Assembly: GCA_016794785.1 (NCBI GenBank)
Contig: JAEUHC010000019.1
Location: 970,647-1,034,646, forward strand
Origin: Opitutaceae bacterium
GTDB lineage: Bacteria; Verrucomicrobiota; Verrucomicrobiia; Opitutales; Opitutaceae
Reading direction: 5' to 3'
DNA: 64,000 nt
Positions 59,555 to 64,000 of this stretch are shown piece after piece. The stretch's first letter is position 1, and each line of letters starts with the position of its first letter. Both the position numbers and the translations under genes were made by a program. A model generated the notes under the pieces. It ran no database searches. It saw only the letters and a program-made list of their open reading frames with translations, and had not been told where the DNA came from.

Positions 59555-60946
59555 ATGAAAATCACCCTCCACGGCGCCGCCGATGATGTCACCGGATCCG
59601 CGTATCTGATCGAGACCGATCGCGCCCGCGTGCTCGTCGATTTCGGCCTGTTCCAAGGCGGCCGCAACATCGGGGCGAAAAACGTCCTGCCGGCGAAGCT
59701 TGATCCCAAGCGGCTCGATGCGGTGCTCGTGACGCACGCGCATCTCGACCACACGGGGCGGCTGCCGTTGCTGCTCAAGGGCGGATTCTCCGGGAAAATC
59801 CACGCCACCGAGGCGACCGTGGATCTCGCGGGCCTCATCCTCCGCGATTCCGCCAAGGTGCAGGGCTACGATGCCGAGCGGACGAACCGCAAACTCCGCC
59901 GCGCGGGCCAGCCGCTGATTGCGCCACTCTACGATGCGGAGGATGTGAAGCGCACGATGGCGTGCTTTCGCCCGGTGCAGTCGGGCCAGTCGTTCGAGGT
60001 CAGCGGCGGGATCAGCGCCCGCTACCTCGGGGCCGGCCATATGCTCGGTTCCTCCAGCATCGAGGTGACCGTGCAGGAAGGCGGGAAAAAGAAGGTCATC
60101 GTCTTTTCCGGGGACATCGGGCCGTCCTCCTTTGCATTGATTCGCGCGGCGCAGCCGCCCAAGCACGCGGATCTGGTTTTTCTCGAATCCACCTACGGTG
60201 ATCGCGATCACCGTTCGCTCCAGGACACCCTCGCGGAGTTTCGCCAAATCATCCTGCACGCCGTGGAGCGCAAGGCGCGCATCCTCGTGCCCGCGTTTGC
60301 CGTCGGCCGCACCCAGCAGATCATCTATCACCTCGACGAACTCTTCTGCGCCGGAGAGGTGCAGCCCTTTCCCGTTTACATCGACAGCCCGATGGCGATC
60401 GAGGCCACGCGGATTTACCAGAGCCACCCGGACCTGTTCGACGAGGAGACGATCGACCTGCAGCGCGCCTGCGATATCGCCAGCCGGCACGATCATGTGA
60501 AGCCGACGCCTACGCCGGAGGAGTCGATGAAGCTCAACCACGTGCCCGGTCCCTGCCTCATCATGGCCGGCTCCGGCATGTGCACCGCGGGGCGCATCCT
60601 CCATCATCTGCGCCACGGCCTGTGGCAGCCCGAGACCAGTGTGGTCATCGTCGGCTACCAGGGCGAGGGCACGCTCGGGCGCCAGCTCGTGGACGGCGCC
60701 AAGTCCGTCAAAATCTTCGGCGAGACCATTCAGGTGAAGGCCCGCATCCACACCCTGAGCGGCTTCAGCGCCCACGCGGGACAGACGGAACTGCTCCAGT
60801 GGTTCCGCCTGCTGGCCCGCTCCAAGCCCCAGGTCGTCCTCACGCACGGTGAGGCGCGCGGGCGCGTGCCGCTGGCGAAACTTATCCGGAAGAAATATGG
60901 TCTCCAACCCCTGCTCCCGTCGCAGGGCGACGTGATCAAACTCTGA
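59555..60946 (+). CDS. Metallo-beta-lactamase/beta-CASP RNA nuclease-like protein
   Basis: The 463-residue protein has the MBL zinc motif VTHAHLDHTGRLP near residues 63-75, GDIGPSS, the beta-CASP region FLESTYGDRDHRS, ILVPAFAVGRTQQIIYHLDE and the late SGFSAHAGQTELLQW motif. This is the YSH1/CPSF73-like group of RNA-processing nucleases. The ATG at 59555 starts the first strand MKITLHGAADDVTGSAYLIE. Cytoplasmic. It ends six bases before the sucA gene, so both may form one transcript. Confidence 0.93.
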   Translation: MKITLHGAADDVTGSAYLIETDRARVLVDFGLFQGGRNIGAKNVLPAKLDPKRLDAVLVTHAHLDHTGRLPLLLKGGFSGKIHATEATVDLAGLILRDSAKVQGYDAERTNRKLRRAGQPLIAPLYDAEDVKRTMACFRPVQSGQSFEVSGGISARYLGAGHMLGSSSIEVTVQEGGKKKVIVFSGDIGPSSFALIRAAQPPKHADLVFLESTYGDRDHRSLQDTLAEFRQIILHAVERKARILVPAFAVGRTQQIIYHLDELFCAGEVQPFPVYIDSPMAIEATRIYQSHPDLFDEETIDLQRACDIASRHDHVKPTPTPEESMKLNHVPGPCLIMAGSGMCTAGRILHHLRHGLWQPETSVVIVGYQGEGTLGRQLVDGAKSVKIFGETIQVKARIHTLSGFSAHAGQTELLQWFRLLARSKPQVVLTHGEARGRVPLAKLIRKKYGLQPLLPSQGDVIKL

Positions 60947-60952
60947 ACTTCC

Positions 60953-63826
60953 ATGAACATTGGCGTCCATAATCTCGACTACGTGGAGCGGCTGCACGCC
61001 GACTTCCTGCGCGATCCGGCGCTGGTGTCCGCCGAGTGGCGTCAGTTTTTCCAGGACGGCGCGGCGGTGTCGGCCGGCGCCGGGGACGCCGGCACCTCAG
61101 CGGCCCAAGGTCCCGGCGCGCGATCCCAACTCGATCCGCTGGCCGCCAATCTGCACGAGCGCCTCAACGAGCTGATTCGCAACTTCCGGGTGCGCGGCCA
61201 CAAGATCGCGGCCATCGATCCGCTCGGCGTGCCGCGGCCGGTGCCGCCGGAGCTCGCGCCCGAATACTATCAATTCACCGAGGGCGAACTCGCCTTGCGC
61301 ACCCGCTGTGAGACCCTGCCTTACGACGAACCGCTCGCGGTCCGCGAGATTGTCGAACGGCTGCGCCACACCTATTGCCGCTCGATCGGAGCGCAGTTCA
61401 TGCACATCGACGATTTGGCGATGCGTCGCTGGCTGCAGCGTCGGATTGAGACATCGCAAAACCGGCTCACGCTCAGCCGCGCGGTGCAGCGGCGCATCTT
61501 CACGCGACTCACCGATGCGGTGAGCTTCGAGGCATTCCTGCGGAAAAAATTCGCCGGCGCGAAGACCTTTTCCCTCGAGGGCAGCGAGACCCTGATCCCG
61601 CTGCTCGATCTGGCGCTGGAGCAGGCGGGCGAGCAGGGCGTGCGCGAGGTCATTTTCGGCATGGCGCACCGCGGGCGGCTCAACGTGCTGACGAACATCA
61701 TCGGCAAAAATCCGCGTGAGCTCTTTCGCATCTTCGCCGACGACCAGCCGGAGCAGATGCTGGGTCGCGGCGACGTGAAGTATCACCTCGGCCACAGCGG
61801 CAAATGGCGCACCGCGGCCGGCGAGGAGCTCCACCTCTCGTTGTGCTTCAATCCGAGTCATCTCGAATTCGCCAATACCGTCGTGCTCGGCCGCGCGCGC
61901 GCGCGGCAGGATCGCCGCGGAGACGAGGAGCGCAGGGAGGTGCTCGGCGTGCTCATCCACGGCGACGCCGCCTTTGCCGGCGAGGGCATCGTGCAGGAGA
62001 CGCTCAATTTCAGCCGCCTCCCTGGCTACGCCACGGGCGGCACGCTGCACATCATCGTCAACAACCAGATTGGTTTCACCACCGGGCCGGATGAAGGCCG
62101 CTCCACCGACTACGCGACCGATGTGGCGCGCATGCTCCAGGTGCCGATCTTCCACGTTAACGGCGAGGACGCCGAGGCCGTCGCGCAGGTCGTGCGCCTC
62201 GCGCTGGAGTTCCGGCAGGAATTTCGGCGCGACGTGTTCATCGACCTCTACGGCTACCGGCGCTGGGGCCACAATGAGATCGACGAGCCCGGTTTCACCC
62301 AGCCGGTGCTCTATCGGGCCATCGCCGAGCGCCCGAACGTCCGCGACGCCTACCTCGATCACCTCCTGGAGCAGGAAGGACTCACGCGCGATGAAGCCGA
62401 TGCGATCACGGCGGCCCGGACCGCGGAGCTGGAGAAGGCGCTGGAGAGCGCGAAGACGGACAAGGCTTCCAGCGACGCCGAGCCCTCCGCGCTCTGGCGG
62501 CCCTACGCCGGCGGCCCGGAGCCGAGCGACGACGGCCCGGCGACCCGCGCCGACGCGAAGCAGTTGAAGGAATGGCTGCGCGCCGCCGCCACTGTGCCCG
62601 CGGCGTTTCGCTTGCATCCCAAGCTCGAGCGTCTGCTGGCGGCCCGGGCGGAGATGGCCGACGGCAAGAAGCCGCTCGACTGGGGCGCGGCCGAGGCGCT
62701 CGCGCTCGCCAGCCTCGCGGCGAACGGTGTGCGCATTCGCCTCACCGGCCAGGACACGGGCCGCGGCACGTTCAGTCATCGCCACGCGGTGCTGCACGAT
62801 CACGACGACGGCTGCCCGTTTGTCCCGCTGCAGCACCTCGGGCCCGATCAGGCCCCGGTGGAAATCTGCAACAGCCCGCTCAACGAGGCCGGCGCGCTCG
62901 GCTTCGAATACGGCTACAGCCTCGACTGCCCGGACGGGCTCGTGCTGTGGGAGGCGCAGTTCGGGGATTTCGTGAACGCCGCGCAGGTGATCATCGATCA
63001 GTTTGTGACGAGCGGTGAGGACAAGTGGAGCCGGCTCTCGGGGCTCGTGCTGCTGCTGCCCCACGGCTTCGAGGGCATGGGGCCGGAGCATTCGAGCGCA
63101 CGGATCGAGCGATTCCTCCAACTCGCCGCCGAGGACAACATCCAGATCGCGCAGCCCACGACGCCCGCGCAGTTGTTTCACCTGCTCCGGCGCCAGGCCC
63201 TGCGTCCGTGGCGCAAGCCGCTCGTGATCTTCACGCCGAAGAGCCTGCTGCGCCATCCCGAGTGCGTGTCGCCGATCGCGGAATGCGCGACCGGCGGCTT
63301 CCAGCGCGTCCTCGCCGACGCCACGCCCGCGGCGGGCATCAAGCGCGTGTTGCTCTGCACCGGAAAAGTTTTCTACGACCTCGCGGCCTATCGCGCGGAG
63401 CAGGAGCGCACCGACACCGCCCTCATCCGCCTCGAGCAGCTCTACCCGCTGGGTGCGGAATTCCTGGAGCGCGCTCTCCAGCCCTACGCCGACGGCACGC
63501 CGGTTCTCTGGGTGCAGGAGGAGCCGGCCAACATGGGCGCGTGGCGCCACCTGCACGATCGGTTTGGCCGGACGCTGTGCGGCCGGCTGCCCTTTGCGCT
63601 CCTGAGCCGCCCTGAATCCGCGAGCCCCGCGACAGGCTCGGCCAACGCGCACAAGCTGGAGCAAGCCCGCCTCGTCGCCCGCGCCTTCGGCGACCCCGAG
63701 CCGGATGCTGCGGCGGTGCTTCAACCCGCGGCCGCCGCCAAAGGGAAAAAATCCGCCGAGGAAAAACCTGCCACGGTGGCCGCGGACAAAAAGCCGGCGA
63801 CTAAAACGGCCAGAACTTCGGGATGA
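60953..63826 (+). CDS. sucA: 2-oxoglutarate dehydrogenase E1 component
   Basis: The 957-residue thiamine-diphosphate enzyme decarboxylates 2-oxoglutarate in the citrate cycle. Typical pieces are the N-terminal YVERLHADFLRDPALVSAEW, IFGMAHRGRLNVLTNIIGKN, the ThDP site region INGDAAFAGEGIVQETLNF-type (IHGDAAFAGEGIVQETLNFS), VYGYRRWGHNEIDEP-like LYGYRRWGHNEIDEPGFTQP and GQDTGRGTFSHRHAVL. The last 35 residues are Lys/Ala-rich (AKGKKSAEEKPATVAADKKP) and beyond the normal end. The E2 gene sucB, usually next, is not seen: an IS481-like element begins about 30-60 bases later. Confidence 0.94.
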   Translation: MNIGVHNLDYVERLHADFLRDPALVSAEWRQFFQDGAAVSAGAGDAGTSAAQGPGARSQLDPLAANLHERLNELIRNFRVRGHKIAAIDPLGVPRPVPPELAPEYYQFTEGELALRTRCETLPYDEPLAVREIVERLRHTYCRSIGAQFMHIDDLAMRRWLQRRIETSQNRLTLSRAVQRRIFTRLTDAVSFEAFLRKKFAGAKTFSLEGSETLIPLLDLALEQAGEQGVREVIFGMAHRGRLNVLTNIIGKNPRELFRIFADDQPEQMLGRGDVKYHLGHSGKWRTAAGEELHLSLCFNPSHLEFANTVVLGRARARQDRRGDEERREVLGVLIHGDAAFAGEGIVQETLNFSRLPGYATGGTLHIIVNNQIGFTTGPDEGRSTDYATDVARMLQVPIFHVNGEDAEAVAQVVRLALEFRQEFRRDVFIDLYGYRRWGHNEIDEPGFTQPVLYRAIAERPNVRDAYLDHLLEQEGLTRDEADAITAARTAELEKALESAKTDKASSDAEPSALWRPYAGGPEPSDDGPATRADAKQLKEWLRAAATVPAAFRLHPKLERLLAARAEMADGKKPLDWGAAEALALASLAANGVRIRLTGQDTGRGTFSHRHAVLHDHDDGCPFVPLQHLGPDQAPVEICNSPLNEAGALGFEYGYSLDCPDGLVLWEAQFGDFVNAAQVIIDQFVTSGEDKWSRLSGLVLLLPHGFEGMGPEHSSARIERFLQLAAEDNIQIAQPTTPAQLFHLLRRQALRPWRKPLVIFTPKSLLRHPECVSPIAECATGGFQRVLADATPAAGIKRVLLCTGKVFYDLAAYRAEQERTDTALIRLEQLYPLGAEFLERALQPYADGTPVLWVQEEPANMGAWRHLHDRFGRTLCGRLPFALLSRPESASPATGSANAHKLEQARLVARAFGDPEPDAAAVLQPAAAAKGKKSAEEKPATVAADKKPATKTARTSG

Positions 63827-63856
63827 AATACGTCGCGAGCTGTCGTCGATCGTGCT

Positions 63857-64000
63857 GACCGGTATGAACCGGCGAGATAGGTGACAAACAATCCGGGGTG
63901 ATGGGTTACACCAAAGTAACCGAAAAAGCCGGGCAAGATGCCCTGGCAAAATATCACTCCGATGGAAGAGATCATCCGCTTCGTCCTGCTGGCGCAGACC
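63857..64000 (+). mobile_element. Left end of an IS481-like insertion sequence (cut by window edge)
   Basis: The region begins near TGACCGGTATGAACCGGCGA and contains GGTGACAAACAATCCGGGGT and GATGGGTTACACCAAAGTAA, which resemble the terminal region of IS481-type elements as I remember them. The exact end cannot be fixed without the right end or a target duplication. It lies directly after sucA. Confidence 0.5.
63938..64000 (+). CDS. IS481-like transposase, N-terminal 21 codons
   Basis: The frame MPWQNITPMEEIIRFVLLAQ and then T runs into the window edge. IS481 family transposases begin MPW...(R/E)xxFVxLA followed by an HTH domain (SRKTGYKWL), which would lie outside. Match is by this short start only. 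Confidence 0.6.
   Translation, partial: MPWQNITPMEEIIRFVLLAQT

Noticed and set aside
61097..63949. A 950-codon open frame antisense to sucA
   Set aside because: Composition is Arg/Ala/Gly/His-rich as expected for a shadow; sucA on the plus strand is certain.

Overview
The window is a GC-rich bacterial chromosome segment with dense, mostly short-gapped genes on both strands. It points to the phylum Verrucomicrobiota, probably an Opitutaceae-like member. Evidence is the DUF1553/DUF1501/planctomycete-type cytochrome c set, the small basic protein shared by Verrucomicrobia and Chlamydiae (10735-10890), a single-chain PurL, CehA/McbA and sulfatase genes with signal peptides, and a large TonB-dependent receptor. 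The lineage is inferred from family content; no 16S gene is present.

Layout. 1-4.9 kb: a secreted or membrane-linked DUF1553, DUF1501 and cytochrome c trio separated by GGGCGGGTC-type palindromes. 5.0-7.8 kb: ThrH phosphatase, a lower-GC membrane gene joined to the wreck of a DUF433/DUF5615 toxin-antitoxin pair, a YceH-family protein and a small membrane protein. 7.8-12.1 kb: translation and housekeeping genes (glnS, tRNA-Arg(CCG), ExoD-like, small basic protein, cutA, rpoZ, smpB). 12.1-15.3 kb: DUF2256 plus an Fe-S photolyase, a lipoprotein, a small membrane protein and a stray copy of the purL 3' end. 15.4-29 kb: purine synthesis (purL on minus, purF-purM on plus) around a three-gene secreted cassette led by a metzincin-like protease. 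29.5-36.3 kb: a sugar catabolic cluster (HUMPS-family decarboxylase/aldolase, zinc-type dehydrogenase, SDR, TIM-barrel isomerase, TonB receptor). 36.3-41.2 kb: response regulator, trmL, a degenerate S9 peptidase and a partner. 41.2-46.2 kb: orphan Opp/Dpp ATPase pair, an acyltransferase-GT9 fusion and a second GT9. 46.3-50 kb: acidic protein, DUF3592 protein and a large secreted protein. 50-58.7 kb: SGNH hydrolase, Nramp-like transporter, CehA/McbA hydrolase, a TraB-like membrane protein, SMP-30-like protein and sulfatase. 58.9-64 kb: universal stress protein, beta-CASP nuclease, 2-oxoglutarate dehydrogenase E1, and the start of an IS481-like insertion sequence cut by the window edge.

The most striking observation is that several repeat families which elsewhere lie between genes have entered coding sequence in frame. 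purL carries four separate insertions from three repeat families, the acyltransferase-GT9 fusion carries one, and a palindromic pair has supplied the N-terminus of the cytochrome c protein and the C-terminus of the HUMPS enzyme. This resembles the Rickettsia palindromic elements in principle, but with different repeats. Other leads are an in-frame collapsed DUF433 antitoxin, a duplicated purL tail flanking a tiny membrane gene, a serine-less S9 peptidase, an Nramp homologue without the metal-binding motif, and a kinase-less sugar pathway.
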